From the NCBI RefSeq assembly GCF_021245725.1, contig NZ_JAJGSX010000001.1:1-64000 (forward strand): a DNA stretch of 64,000 bases. The letters run 5' to 3'. The notes below the pieces were generated by a model. The model had not been told where the DNA came from. It was given only the letters and a program-made list of their open reading frames with translations, and made no database searches. Positions 31,941 to 40,635 of this stretch are shown here, piece after piece; position 1 is the stretch's first letter; each line of letters opens with the position of its first letter. A program made the position numbers and the translations under genes. This stretch comes from Pseudonocardia sp. TRM90224. GTDB taxonomy: Bacteria; Actinomycetota; Actinomycetes; Mycobacteriales; Pseudonocardiaceae.

Positions 31941-32719
31941 GCTGTGCTTCTCCCTGTGGTTTGCCGCTGCTGCCCGGGTGGGCGGCGACGGACCGCTGAA
32001 CCTGCTGGTGGAGGCGCCGTAGCGCGGAGACGAGCGTGAGACATCGGCCTGCGGCACCAATGGGCGATTGCGCGGAATCAGCAATCGTCGGGCAAGCCGA
32101 GGCAGGCTCGCCGGGCGGCGAGCCGAGTTTCGGGACACGCGTCGCGTCTGAGACACAACCCGTGTTCCACGAGCATCACGCGGCCGGTTGCGAAGCGACA
32201 GCAATCAACCGATCGAGCCCATCCTTGGCGGCCCGACGCAACGATGATGCACCTTCTGGCCGCTCAAAGCCAGTCCAATCGGTACTCAACTTCGCGTCAC
32301 CGATGGCCACTTTCGGCCACCACCACGTCTCGCCGCCGACCGGTCAGGCGGCGCCGGCGCCCTCCGGGGCGCTCGGTGCCCGGCCCCGCGGACCGTCGGA
32401 CGGGTGTCGATCGGGGGCGTCGGCAGGACGGTGCCGAGCCGCCGACCCTCCTCGGGTGCGGGACCCGAGCGCGCTCGCCGGCCGGGCGTCGACGGATCGT
32501 GGCCATGGTCCGTCTTGTCGCTCGGAATCCTCGCTTACGGACGAATGAGCGCCGCCGCACGAGCATCGTTGTCCCAATTTTCCAAGACCGGGCCGCCGGC
32601 CCGCTCGTAGCCTCGGTCGACCCCGAAAGGATGGTCGGACGTGCCTGGAATTGAGGTGAGGGACCCTGTCTGGTCAAACACGGAACGACGCGACGCCGGC
32701 TCGGTGCCGCACCGCGTTC
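31941..32719. other. Upstream region of the giant gene, no supported gene
   Basis: About 780 bases lie between the start of the giant minus-strand gene and the first plausible plus-strand gene. The frames here show no convincing coding pattern or family similarity. The region holds two inverted repeats (32065-32087 and 32106-32125) and presumably the promoter of the giant gene. I could not pick out a convincing -10/-35 pair by eye. Confidence 0.6.
32065..32125. promoter_or_regulatory. Two inverted repeats upstream of the giant gene
   Basis: cgattgc at 32065-32071 is the reverse complement of gcaatcg at 32081-32087 (9-base spacer), the size of a regulator dimer site. ggctcgcc at 32106-32113 pairs with ggcgagcc at 32118-32125 across gggc and would form a tight stem-loop. 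Both lie 125-185 bases upstream of the giant gene's start. A regulatory role is inferred from position only. Confidence 0.35.
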
Positions 32720-32938
32720 GTGCAGATGAAGATGCATATCGAGGCGATGAGCAGCGTCCACGAGGACCTGCTCGCAAAACTGCTGCAGGCGGGCTCCGAT
32801 CGGGACGAGCTCGAGCGCGCGCCGACCCGCGTGCTGGAGAGCGTCGACAACGGCGACATCACCGACATCGCGGCTCTCCGCTCCGCGGTTCGCGACACGG
32901 TCCGCACCGTCGCAGGTATCCCGAGGAGCCGAACGTGA
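32720..32938 (+). CDS. Small protein of unknown function (72 aa) upstream of the OmpR-like regulator
   Basis: A GTG-started frame (ATG alternatives at 32726 and 32732) encodes a short, mostly helical, charged protein with the centre SVHEDLLAKLLQAG. Third codon positions are mostly G or C, as in neighbouring genes, and the frame ends 31 bases before the regulator at 32970, so the two may be co-transcribed. No clear ribosome-binding site or known family was recognised. It could be a chance frame. Confidence 0.4.
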   Translation: MQMKMHIEAMSSVHEDLLAKLLQAGSDRDELERAPTRVLESVDNGDITDIAALRSAVRDTVRTVAGIPRSRT

Positions 32939-32969
32939 ACGCTGGGCCGACTCCCTTCCGGATCCTGGA

Positions 32970-33908
32970 ATGCGCGCCCTGCTGATCGCCAACGACGATC
33001 GGGACCGGGGCCCTCTCGCCGAGTCGTTGATCCGGCACCGGCTGGATCTGACGATCGTCCGTCGTGGAATGCACACGCTGGACGACATCTCCGCGACCGA
33101 CGTCGTGCTGTTCGAACTCGGGCTCCCCGACTTCGACGGTCTCATGGGTTGCCGGGCCATCAGGGCCGCGAGCCGCATCCCGATCGTCACGTTGACGGTT
33201 CGGTCCGGCATCGACGAACGCAACCGCAGCATCCGCAACGGAGCCGATTCCTTCGTGGTGGGCCCGTTCGCAGTCGGTGAATTGATCGCGCGCATCGTCG
33301 CCGCCCGGCGACATCCGCCCCGGCCGCGGATCGAGACGGTGTGCCGCCGTGACGATGTCGTCGTCCATCTTCTGCGACAACACGTGACGGTGGCCGGAAC
33401 GCCGGTGCTGTTGTCGAGGAAGGAGTACCAGATCCTCGCGATGATCTGCGTCGAGGACGGCGCGATCTGCAGCAGGGAACGGATCGTCGCCGAGAACTGG
33501 AATCCGGGGTGGCTCGGCGTGGACAACACGCTGAACGTGCACGTGGCAACGATGCGCTCGAAGTTGGGTCGGCCCGGGCTGATCGAGACCGTTCGTGGAT
33601 CGGGCTATCGACTGGCCGGCACCCGGCCCGGACCTCCGCTCGGGCCCGAAAGGAGCAATGGCAGCGCGGCCAGGATCGGGCATCCCCGGCTACACGACCT
33701 CGCGATCCGCGGTCGGCAGATGGCCCAGGAGCGCTGGCGCAGAGAGATGGCGCAGAAGAGCCGGCCTGCTGAGTCGCGGGACGTCAGCAACGAGCAGGCC
33801 GGCTCTTCTGGTGGGAACGAACCGGGTTGCGCGTGTTCAGCAACCCGGGTACGTCGACCACGAAACGAAGTTGGCGATCGGGAAGCACTGCGAACAGGCG
33901 GTCCTTAA
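32970..33908 (+). CDS. OmpR/PhoB-type regulator with degenerate receiver domain
   Basis: The protein has a receiver-like N-terminus (about residues 1-115) and a C-terminal winged helix (about 140-220) with LSRKEYQILAMI and LNVHVATMRSKLG, ending in ETVRGSGYRLAG: classic trans_reg_C features. The receiver is atypical. The phosphoacceptor aspartate is Glu49 (LFELGLPDFDG), and the conserved lysine before Pro-Phe is Gly98 (VVGPF). The acidic pair D9/D10 remains. Phosphorylation is therefore unlikely, and a constitutive or ligand-controlled DNA-binding role is inferred. The last 80 or so residues have no family similarity, and a perfect hairpin falls inside their coding sequence. The gene is divergent from the giant gene and is a candidate regulator of it. 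No partner kinase is adjacent. Confidence 0.8.
   Translation: MRALLIANDDRDRGPLAESLIRHRLDLTIVRRGMHTLDDISATDVVLFELGLPDFDGLMGCRAIRAASRIPIVTLTVRSGIDERNRSIRNGADSFVVGPFAVGELIARIVAARRHPPRPRIETVCRRDDVVVHLLRQHVTVAGTPVLLSRKEYQILAMICVEDGAICSRERIVAENWNPGWLGVDNTLNVHVATMRSKLGRPGLIETVRGSGYRLAGTRPGPPLGPERSNGSAARIGHPRLHDLAIRGRQMAQERWRREMAQKSRPAESRDVSNEQAGSSGGNEPGCACSATRVRRPRNEVGDREALRTGGP
33753..33810 (+). terminator. Perfect 18-bp hairpin inside the regulator's 3' end
   Basis: The arm 33753-33770 (cagaagagccggcctgct) is exactly complementary to 33793-33810, with a 22-base loop. It resembles a strong transcription terminator without a U-tract, but lies about 100 bases before the stop codon at 33908. Either transcription ends inside the reading frame, or the true protein end was lost by mutation and the frame now reads through the former terminator. 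Confidence 0.55.
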
Positions 33909-33995
33909 ATCGAATTCCGGCAACGCGACGTCGCAGAAACGGTCGAGCGATTTGCCCCTGTTGCACCCCTCGACCTGGGAAGACAGAATCGGCGG

Positions 33996-34764
33996 ATGGT
34001 GAGGGCACCGGCCCGGAAGGCGCTCCGCGTCCATTTCACGGCCGCGGACCTGGCCCGGACGACCGTGGCCACCGGCCACGACGCGGTGTGGGAACTCGTT
34101 CTCAGCGTGCAACGACTGCAGCACCGACACCCCGTCGGCAGCCGCCTGGCGCCCATTCCGGGGGAGATCCTCGACTGGCGGTCGAACGTCGTCACGAACC
34201 TGGCCGGGCAATCACTCGGCCACACGGTCCGCGACCACCTCCTGCCCCTGCTCCCGCTGTCGACGTACCTCCCCGATTTCCTCACGCCGCACAACGCGGA
34301 GCCCGGGTTCGGCGGCTTCCCGACCGGGATCGACACCGTCCTGTCCACGCCGCGGCTGCGGATAGCTCATGAGCTCGATCGCCTGACGACCCGCAGCGGA
34401 GCGCCGAGCTGGGGTGCCGAGCTCGCCACCGGGGACCAGGCGGCGCTTCGGGTCCTGCACGAGACGACGCAGTCGTACTTCGCCACCGCGATCGCCCCTT
34501 ACAGGGCGCATATCGAGCAGCGGGTCGCGATGGAGGCGACCCGGCTCGCGGGGATCCATCGCCATCACCCACGGCACCACCACCGCGGAGATCCGACGAC
34601 GGACCGGGATCTCCCCACCGCAGATCTCCCGGCATGCCGCCGTGCTCCGCGACAACAACCTCGTCGTCGAGGCCCGCCACGCCGGCCGGCTCTTCTACTC
34701 GCGCACCCCGCTGGGCGAGATCCTCATCGGGGACGTCTCGAACTCGGGCCGATCGGGCCGGTGA
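33996..34764 (+). pseudogene. ArsR-like HTH gene with internal deletion and frameshift
   Basis: The first part encodes about 190 residues clearly similar to the N-terminal half of the intact gene at 37961-39088, sharing ALRVHFTAADLARTTV, WELVLSVQRLQHR, LPLLPLSTYLPDFLTP and TGIDTVLSTPRLRI. At about 34560 it jumps directly to the HTH end in another frame (ITHGTTTAEIRRRTG to ARHAGRLFYSRTPLG), stopping at 34764. Compared with the paralog, roughly 110 middle residues are missing. The deletion and frameshift make a functional regulator unlikely. Its 3' end overlaps the convergent AraC gene by 41 bases. Confidence 0.85.
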
Positions 34765-35611
34765 GCGAGAACTCGACGCCGCTGCGCGGCGTGAGCAGGC
34801 TCGGCGACCGGCCGGTCAGCTCGACGAAGTCGTTGTGGAGATGCGGTTGGTCGTAGTAGCCGCAGCGCATCGCGGTCTCGGCCATCGACGTTCCCCGGTT
34901 CAGCAGCAGCATGGCCTGCTGAACCCGCAGGAGCCGGCTCATCCGCTTCGGGGAGATCCCGATCTGCTGTTGGAACGCCCGCGTGAGGTGCCGGCGGCTC
35001 AGGCCGACCTCGTCGGCGACACGTGACACCCGGGCGCGGCCGTTGCTCGCGCGCATGCAGGTCGACGCGTACGTCAATCGCGGATCAGCGGGCGCGCCCG
35101 TGAGCACGGCGCGTTCGACGCTCGATCGCAGCAGCGCCACTCGCATGCCCTCGTCGGCGGCGGCGACCCGTTCGGCCAGCCGGCGGCCGCGGGCGCCGAG
35201 AACGTCGCCGATGTCGGCGATCGTGTCCGTCAGCTCCGACATGGGCATGCCGAACGCCGCAGCCGCCGCGAGCGGCGTGAGGTGGACGAACACGCAGTGG
35301 TGCAGCCGGCTCCACTCGGTCGCGGCCGGGACCGTCGTCGGACCGACGACCCACGCGGTGGTGTCGGCCGATGCGCGCCAGAGCCGACGCGGTTCCAGTA
35401 CCTCGATGGGACTGCCGAAGTTGATCACCAACTTGACCAGACCGGACGGCACCCTCCACTGCCGGACCGGTTGCGGGAGGTGCGTGCGGATCCCCGCCGC
35501 GCGCACCACCCCGGGGACCGTCGACGCGGAATGCTCGTGCCCACCGGCCAGCTGCATGTCGCCGCGCAGCACAGCGACGTCGATCTCGTCCACCTCGGCC
35601 TCACTCTGCAC
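34724..35611 (-). CDS. AraC-family transcriptional regulator (295 aa)
   Basis: The C-terminal third has the double helix-turn-helix of the AraC family: VADEVGLSRRHLTRAFQQQ and, after a linker, MRCGYYDQPHLHNDFVELTG with the usual GRSP end. The N-terminal part is a ligand-binding-type domain shared with the paralog at 36956-37801, including PGVVRAAGI, VKLVINFGSP, GPTTVPA and LTPLAAAAAFGMP. The start ATG overlaps the end of the upstream TPR gene by 11 bases, which fits translational coupling in a minus-strand AraC-TPR-AraC operon. Ligand and targets are unknown. Confidence 0.9.
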   Translation of the reverse strand: MQSEAEVDEIDVAVLRGDMQLAGGHEHSASTVPGVVRAAGIRTHLPQPVRQWRVPSGLVKLVINFGSPIEVLEPRRLWRASADTTAWVVGPTTVPAATEWSRLHHCVFVHLTPLAAAAAFGMPMSELTDTIADIGDVLGARGRRLAERVAAADEGMRVALLRSSVERAVLTGAPADPRLTYASTCMRASNGRARVSRVADEVGLSRRHLTRAFQQQIGISPKRMSRLLRVQQAMLLLNRGTSMAETAMRCGYYDQPHLHNDFVELTGRSPSLLTPRSGVEFSLTGPIGPSSRRPR

Positions 35612-36966
35612 CGCGGCGCTTCTCCTCAGCGAGGGCCCGAGTAGCGAGAGTCACGTCGTGGCCGGGACCGAACAGCCGCTCCGCTTCGGTGTGGAGCTCG
35701 TCGGCCGCGGTCGCGGCACCGGTCGCGTCGGCCGCCCGTGCGCACCAGGTCACGAGTCCTACCCGCGCGTGGAAGGTCAGCGGGTCGTCGGGTCCGAGCA
35801 CCCGGAGTGTGTCGGCGAGCAGCTCTTCGAACCTGGTGGCGGCGCCGGCCGGGTCGCCCGCCTCGCCCCAGGCCGAAGCATGGAACAGCCGGGCGACCAA
35901 CGTCTCGGGATGGTCGGCCGGGTACTGCCGCAGCCGGGCGGCGAGCACCTCCTCGTTCGCGCCGAGCGCACCGTCCAGGTCACCGGCCCGGCCCCGCCGA
36001 TGGGCGACCTTCCCCCAGAGATCGACGGTCTCGCGATCGTCGCGGCCGTGCAGACGCACGTGAGCGGCGAGCAGCTCCTCGTACGCCGCCGCGGCGCCGG
36101 CCGCGTCGCCGGCCCGGCCCCGCCCGTGAGCAACGGTGTTGCGGGTGGCGAGGACGTCGGGGTGGTCCGGCCCCAGCAGCCTCAGCGCCTCGACGAGCAG
36201 CTCCTCGTGCACAGCGAGAGCGCCGGCTGGGTCACCCGCACGCTCCAGGCAGAACGCGAGGTCGTTGCGAGCCTGGAGCGACCTGACGTCATCGGGACCG
36301 TGCACCCGCAACACTGCGGTGAGCAGCGTCTCGTAGTCGGCGAGCGCGCCGACCACATCCATCGTCCAGTGCCGCTGGCTGGCCAGGTCGTGGCGGGTGA
36401 CGAGGGTGTCCGGATGATCGACGCCGAGCACCCGCAACCGATCGGCGAGCAAGCGCTCGTAGGCGTGGACCGTGTCGATCCCACCGACCGTCCGGCCCAG
36501 CCAGTGGCAGAGGTTGTGGCGCGTGGCGAGCGTCTCGGGATGATCGGCTCCACGCAGCCGCACGACGTCCGCGAGCAGTTCCTCGTACGCGGATCGAGCG
36601 TCGTCTTCGTCGCTCGACATGCCCCTGCCAGTGGGCGAGGTTGTTACGGGTGGCAAGGGTCTCGGGGTGATCCGGCCCCAGCACCCGCCGCATGTCGTCG
36701 AGCAGCTCCGCGCAGTCGCCGGCAGCGCGGAACTCGTCACCTTCCTCGCCCATCCGGTAGGCGAGGTTGTTGCGCGCGGCGAGCGTGAGGAAGTGGTCGG
36801 GGCCGAGGTGTTCCTCGGCCTGTGAGCGGATGACCGTCCAGCGCTGCACCGCGATGGAATCGCACTCCGACTCGGCGAGGCAGCGCCATGCGTGCCACAG
36901 CGCCGGCCGCCACCGCGGAGCCGAGGGCGGGCTGGCCCACCGCGACGGGGCCGGCTCAAGCGGCAT
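35601..36966 (-). pseudogene. Tetratricopeptide-repeat protein gene with a frameshift
   Basis: The gene starts at ATG 36966, behind a GGGAGGGG sequence in the tail of the upstream AraC gene. It encodes repeated TPR units of the form LGPDHPETLATRNNLAH, typical of the repeats found next to signalling NTPases. At about 36620-36630, after NNLAHWQG, the repeats continue only in another frame (SSDEDDARSAYEELL), so one base appears lost or gained near a GGGG run. From there the repeats are regular to the stop at 35601. An alternative is an internal ATG at 36620 giving a separate protein, but the repeat register runs smoothly across the shift, favouring one broken gene or a sequencing error. The expected role is protein-protein interaction. 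Confidence 0.75.
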
Positions 36967-37801
36967 GGGAGAAGCCCCTCCCACCGCGCACCCGCACCTC
37001 GCTCGGCGACCGACCGGTCAGCTCCCGGAACTCGCTCTCGAGGTGCGACTGGTCGTAGTACCCGCAGATCGCTGCCGTCTCGACCGGCGAGGCACCGCTG
37101 CTCATCATTCCCAACGCCCGCCCCACCCGCATGATCCGACCCATCTTCTTCGGCGGCAGCCCGACCAGCCGGTGGAACTCGCGGGTGAGGTGCCGCCGGC
37201 TCACCCCGACGTCCTCGGCGAGCGGACCGACCCGGACGTCACCGTGGCTGGTGTACATCCGGCGCCACGACTCCGCGAGCCAGCCGTCGACCGCCGGCCC
37301 CTGCAGGACGGCCTGCTCCGCCATGAAGCGCAGCATCGGCACGCGGTCGCGCTCGGGCGCGTCGGCGATCCGCTCGACCAGCCTGCGGCCGCGCTCCCCC
37401 ATCACGTCACGGATGTCGGTCATCGCGTTCGTGAGCTCCGCCATCGGCACCCCGAACATCGCGTACGCCCCGAGCGGCGTGAGCTGGAGCTGGACGCCAC
37501 TCTGCGAGCCCGACCATTCCCGCAGCGACGGGCTGTCCATGGGGCCGGCGATCATCGCCGGCGCGTCGGCACCCGCCCGCCAGTCCAGCGGCCCGCCGCC
37601 GATCACCCGTGGCAGGTCGCCGAAGCTGATGATCAGCTTGACGTTCGCTCCGGGCACCTTCCACTGCCGCCGGACCCCGGCGAGCTGCGCCTGCACCCCG
37701 ACTGCCCGGACCACACCCGGGACCTGCGAATCCGACCACCAGACACGTGCTCCGTCCACGTGCATGTCACCGCGTAGCTCCATCGTCCGCACGCTGTACA
37801 T
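36956..37801 (-). CDS. AraC-family transcriptional regulator (281 aa)
   Basis: A paralog of the AraC gene at 34724-35611. It has an N-terminal sensing domain with PGVVRAVGVQ, VKLIISFGDLP and LTPLGAYAMFGVPMAELTN, then the AraC double HTH with VGVSRRHLTREFHRLVGL and ICGYYDQSHLESEFRELTG. I chose the ATG at 37799-37801 because a GGGGGG sequence sits about 8 bases upstream and the encoded N-terminus matches the paralog; the frame extends upstream to 37909 without similarity. It overlaps the TPR gene start by 11 bases and probably leads that operon. It is divergent from the ArsR-like gene at 37961. Confidence 0.88.
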   Translation of the reverse strand: MYSVRTMELRGDMHVDGARVWWSDSQVPGVVRAVGVQAQLAGVRRQWKVPGANVKLIISFGDLPRVIGGGPLDWRAGADAPAMIAGPMDSPSLREWSGSQSGVQLQLTPLGAYAMFGVPMAELTNAMTDIRDVMGERGRRLVERIADAPERDRVPMLRFMAEQAVLQGPAVDGWLAESWRRMYTSHGDVRVGPLAEDVGVSRRHLTREFHRLVGLPPKKMGRIMRVGRALGMMSSGASPVETAAICGYYDQSHLESEFRELTGRSPSEVRVRGGRGFSHAA

Positions 37802-37960
37802 CGCGATCCCCCCGATCGCTGCAACCAGGCCGAGCAGCTTTTCCGGCCCACGACCGGAAATCATGGGAAGGCGCACGCCCGACGTCCACGGACTTGCGCC
37901 CAGACGCAAACCGGCACGCAGGAGCCGCAGCGCGGGCTTAAGGAAGGCCTTCTGGAATCG

Positions 37961-39088
37961 GTGCCGATGGATCTAGCCTCCGCTGGAGGGCTTGAGCCGA
38001 ATCGGAGGGCACTGCCGCTGAGCGCCACGCACCGAGACGATCCGGCGCCCGCCAGGTCCGCCGGGTCGTTCACGCTGCGCATCCACTTCACCTCGGACGA
38101 CCTCAGGCGCACACACGTCAGCTCCGGTCCCGATCCGCTGTGGGAACTCGTGCTGAGCCTGCACCGCCTGCAGCACCGGCGCCCGCTCAACCACAACGGG
38201 CCACCCGTTCCGCTCGACATCCAGGAGTGGCGTGCCACCACCACATCGCTGCTCGCCGGTCAGCCGCTCGGCCGCGCAGTGCGGGATCACGCCCTGCCGC
38301 TGCTCCCCCTGGCGGCGTACTTCCCCGACTTCCTCACCCCGCACACCGCAACCGCCGGATTCGACGAGCTCGAATCCGGGATCGACGACGTGCTCTCGAC
38401 CCCCAAAACGCGGATCTCCGACGAGCTGGGGCTCCTCTCGACGCGCAGCCCGGCGCCGGGTTGGGGCGCCGATCTGGCCAGCGGACGCACGGATGCGCTG
38501 CGGACGTTGAGCAGAACGCTGCGGACGTACTACTCGACCGCCGTGGCACCGCACCGCCGCTCGATCCACCGGACCGTCGCGGCCGAGTCGGCCAGGCTCT
38601 CCGGGATCCGGACCGAGCTCGGCATCGACGCGATGCTCGCCGGGCTCCCCCCGCCGAGCATCTGGCACCAAGCCGAACGAGTGCTGGAATCGGCCTACCC
38701 GTTCGACGCCGACGTCCACCTCGACGGTCGCGGCATGATCTTGGTGCCCTCGTGGTTCTGCTACAACATGCCCGTCAAGCTCGCCGATCCGGGCCTGCCT
38801 CCGGTGCTGGTCTACCCGATCCCGCGGGAGCCGCCCCGGCCGCCCGACCCGGAAGCGCTGGCCAAGCTGATCGGCCGGACCCGCGCCCAGATCCTCCTCG
38901 CCGTCACCCACGGCACCAGCACGGCGGAGATCCAACGCCGGACGGGCGTGTCGGGCGCACAGCTCTCCCGCCACGCCGCCGTGCTCCGCGACAACGACCT
39001 CATCGTCGAGGCCCGGCACGCCGGGCGGGTCTACTACTCACGGGGCCCGCTGGCGGACGACCTGACGTCACAGCCGCCGGGCACTTGA
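37961..39088 (+). CDS. ArsR-like winged-helix regulator (375 aa, intact paralog)
   Basis: The C-terminal 80 or so residues form an ArsR-type winged helix: ILLAVTHGTSTAEIQRRTG, VSGAQLSRHAAVLRDNDL, then IVEARHAGRVYYSRG. The long N-terminal part (LRIHFTSDDLRRTHVSS, DPLWELVLSLHRLQHR, LPLLPLAAYFPDFLTP) is the type seen in actinobacterial DUF5937-like regulators. Unlike the copy at 33996, all segments are present in one frame, including a middle section with WHQAERVLESAYPFDADVHL. The gene is divergent from the AraC operon, and the roughly 160-base gap probably carries both promoters. Ligand and targets are unknown. Confidence 0.88.
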   Translation: MPMDLASAGGLEPNRRALPLSATHRDDPAPARSAGSFTLRIHFTSDDLRRTHVSSGPDPLWELVLSLHRLQHRRPLNHNGPPVPLDIQEWRATTTSLLAGQPLGRAVRDHALPLLPLAAYFPDFLTPHTATAGFDELESGIDDVLSTPKTRISDELGLLSTRSPAPGWGADLASGRTDALRTLSRTLRTYYSTAVAPHRRSIHRTVAAESARLSGIRTELGIDAMLAGLPPPSIWHQAERVLESAYPFDADVHLDGRGMILVPSWFCYNMPVKLADPGLPPVLVYPIPREPPRPPDPEALAKLIGRTRAQILLAVTHGTSTAEIQRRTGVSGAQLSRHAAVLRDNDLIVEARHAGRVYYSRGPLADDLTSQPPGT

Positions 39089-39647
39089 CCCCGGCCTGCC
39101 CTCCCCACCCGGCGTGCGCGATGGCGAGATGGGTGCGGGACGCACACGTTGCCTGGAAAGCCACGTTCCCAGCACTCCCCGACCCAGCCGCTGGCGCCGG
39201 GCAGGCCGCGTACCCGGCCGGCGCCCGTGGCGAACGGGATGCGTGCTTTCCGCACGCGGTGCCAGGAAAGCCACTTTCCTGGCACTCCGGTGACACCTCC
39301 CCGGGTGCGCCGGCGGGGTGCCCTGGGAAGGGCACCCTTCCTTGGCCCAGTCCCGGCCGAGCTTGGTCGGATCCCGGTCTGGCTGGATTGAGGATCCAGC
39401 CGCCCGCTGCCCCTGGGTCAGGAAGTGAACGAACGGCACTTTCGTCCACTAGGTATGGACGAAAGTGCCGTTCGTTCACCGACCCCACCGCGCCCGGAGA
39501 ACAGGTCGTGCGTCGGCCACGCGTCACCTTGCCGGCGGCGGTCCAGAGGAGGCCGTCGACATCAACCGAGAGCACTGCCACCTCGACGCCGCTCCCGGGG
39601 AGCTGCGCAAGCAGGACGCTACGCAGGCGACGGCCGACTGAGGAGGT
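39089..39647. repeat. Repeat island between convergent genes
   Basis: No gene is supported here. The interval holds two family-B units (gcctggaaagccac from 39151; gccaggaaagccactttcctggc at 39261-39283, self-complementary except for its CCA centre), a related palindrome ggaagggcacccttcc at 39326-39341, and one perfect family-A hairpin at 39425-39479. It lies between an HTH gene ending at 39088 and a protease gene ending at 39648, so it may serve as a bidirectional terminator region. Confidence 0.8.
39425..39479. repeat. Family-A hairpin repeat, copy 1
   Basis: Perfect 24-bp arms (39425-39448 and 39456-39479) enclose a 7-base loop. The core is gaacggcactttcg. Copies with the same core occur at 52016-52060 and 56968-57022. 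It sits between convergent genes. Confidence 0.95.
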
Positions 39648-40565
39648 TTACCTTAAGTCGGGATCGACCCCGTTCGAGGCGACGGACGATTCGGGCTGCG
39701 CAGCCTCCGCGGCTGTGGCCGCTCCGGATCGATAGCCCAGCCGTCCCCGGGTGGCGACAATGCAGACGACGGCCAGCACCATCGACGCGATGAGCAATGC
39801 GGTCAGCGAGTCGCGGCCGGCATCCATCGTCGGGAACATCGGCGCCCACACGAGCGACGCGACGCTGTTGAGGCTGCAATGGAAGAGCATCACGATCGGC
39901 AGGCTCTCGCCGGTTCGATTGAACAGCCAGGTCATCACGATGCTCAACGCGATCGCGGCGAGCATGAACTCGCCGAATTGACGAATCGTGACATCCGGCC
40001 ACCCGGCCCACCCCGTGAAGAAGAGCGGGAGGTGCCAAGCACCCCATAGCGTGCCGACGACGAGGGTACCGGCGAATGGACCGAACCGGCGTTGCAGGAG
40101 CGGCAGCGCAAAATCCCGCCAGCCCGGTTCCTCGGCAAGGCCCGTCGTCGCCAGCTGCGCCAGCAGCATCGGGACATACGCGAGCAGCAGCCCGAGAGTC
40201 GGCGGCCGCAATGCCTCCCAACCGCCCGGCAGGAGCAGCGTCGCGAGCACGTATACGACGGGCACACCGACCAGCACCGCCGCGTACCAGTGCCATCCGA
40301 CCCGCAATCGAATCAGCCGAGCACCCCACCTGCGCAACGCCGGGCGACCGCCGGAGAGCGCTGTCACGAGGAACGCCGCACCGATGGGGCCGACGAACGA
40401 ACCCGGCATGACACCGAGCGTCTGCGCGCTGCCCCATACCTCCGGGACGCGGATCGGCACGATGCCGAGCCCGGTGCCGCCCAGCACGAACGGCGACCAG
40501 GCGAGCCAGCTGAGCAGATAGCTCAGCGCGAAGAAGGACAGGAGCGGGTGTCGACGGATGAGCAC
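39648..40565 (-). CDS. CPBP-family intramembrane metalloprotease (305 aa)
   Basis: A multi-pass membrane protein with the CPBP/Abi (CAAX prenyl protease-like) signature. E145-E146 and R150 lie in AEEPGWRDF, H178 in GAWHLPLF, and H229 in LFHCSLN; these are the expected zinc-binding and catalytic positions. The N-terminus (HPLLSFFALSYLLSW) is the first membrane helix. Members process small peptides or membrane proteins, and some act in bacteriocin self-immunity; the substrate is unknown here. It is a single gene, convergent with the regulator at 37961. Confidence 0.9.
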   Translation of the reverse strand: MLIRRHPLLSFFALSYLLSWLAWSPFVLGGTGLGIVPIRVPEVWGSAQTLGVMPGSFVGPIGAAFLVTALSGGRPALRRWGARLIRLRVGWHWYAAVLVGVPVVYVLATLLLPGGWEALRPPTLGLLLAYVPMLLAQLATTGLAEEPGWRDFALPLLQRRFGPFAGTLVVGTLWGAWHLPLFFTGWAGWPDVTIRQFGEFMLAAIALSIVMTWLFNRTGESLPIVMLFHCSLNSVASLVWAPMFPTMDAGRDSLTALLIASMVLAVVCIVATRGRLGYRSGAATAAEAAQPESSVASNGVDPDLR

Positions 40566-40635
40566 GGAACGATCACAGCAGCGGCTGCGGCGGCCGACAT
40601 CCTCGCCAGCACCCCGATGCGTGGTAGCGCCCGGG

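Noticed and set aside
32297..33529. A 410-codon minus-strand frame overlapping the OmpR-type regulator
   Set aside because: No ribosome-binding site or motif; the plus strand has a clear winged-helix regulator in the same place.
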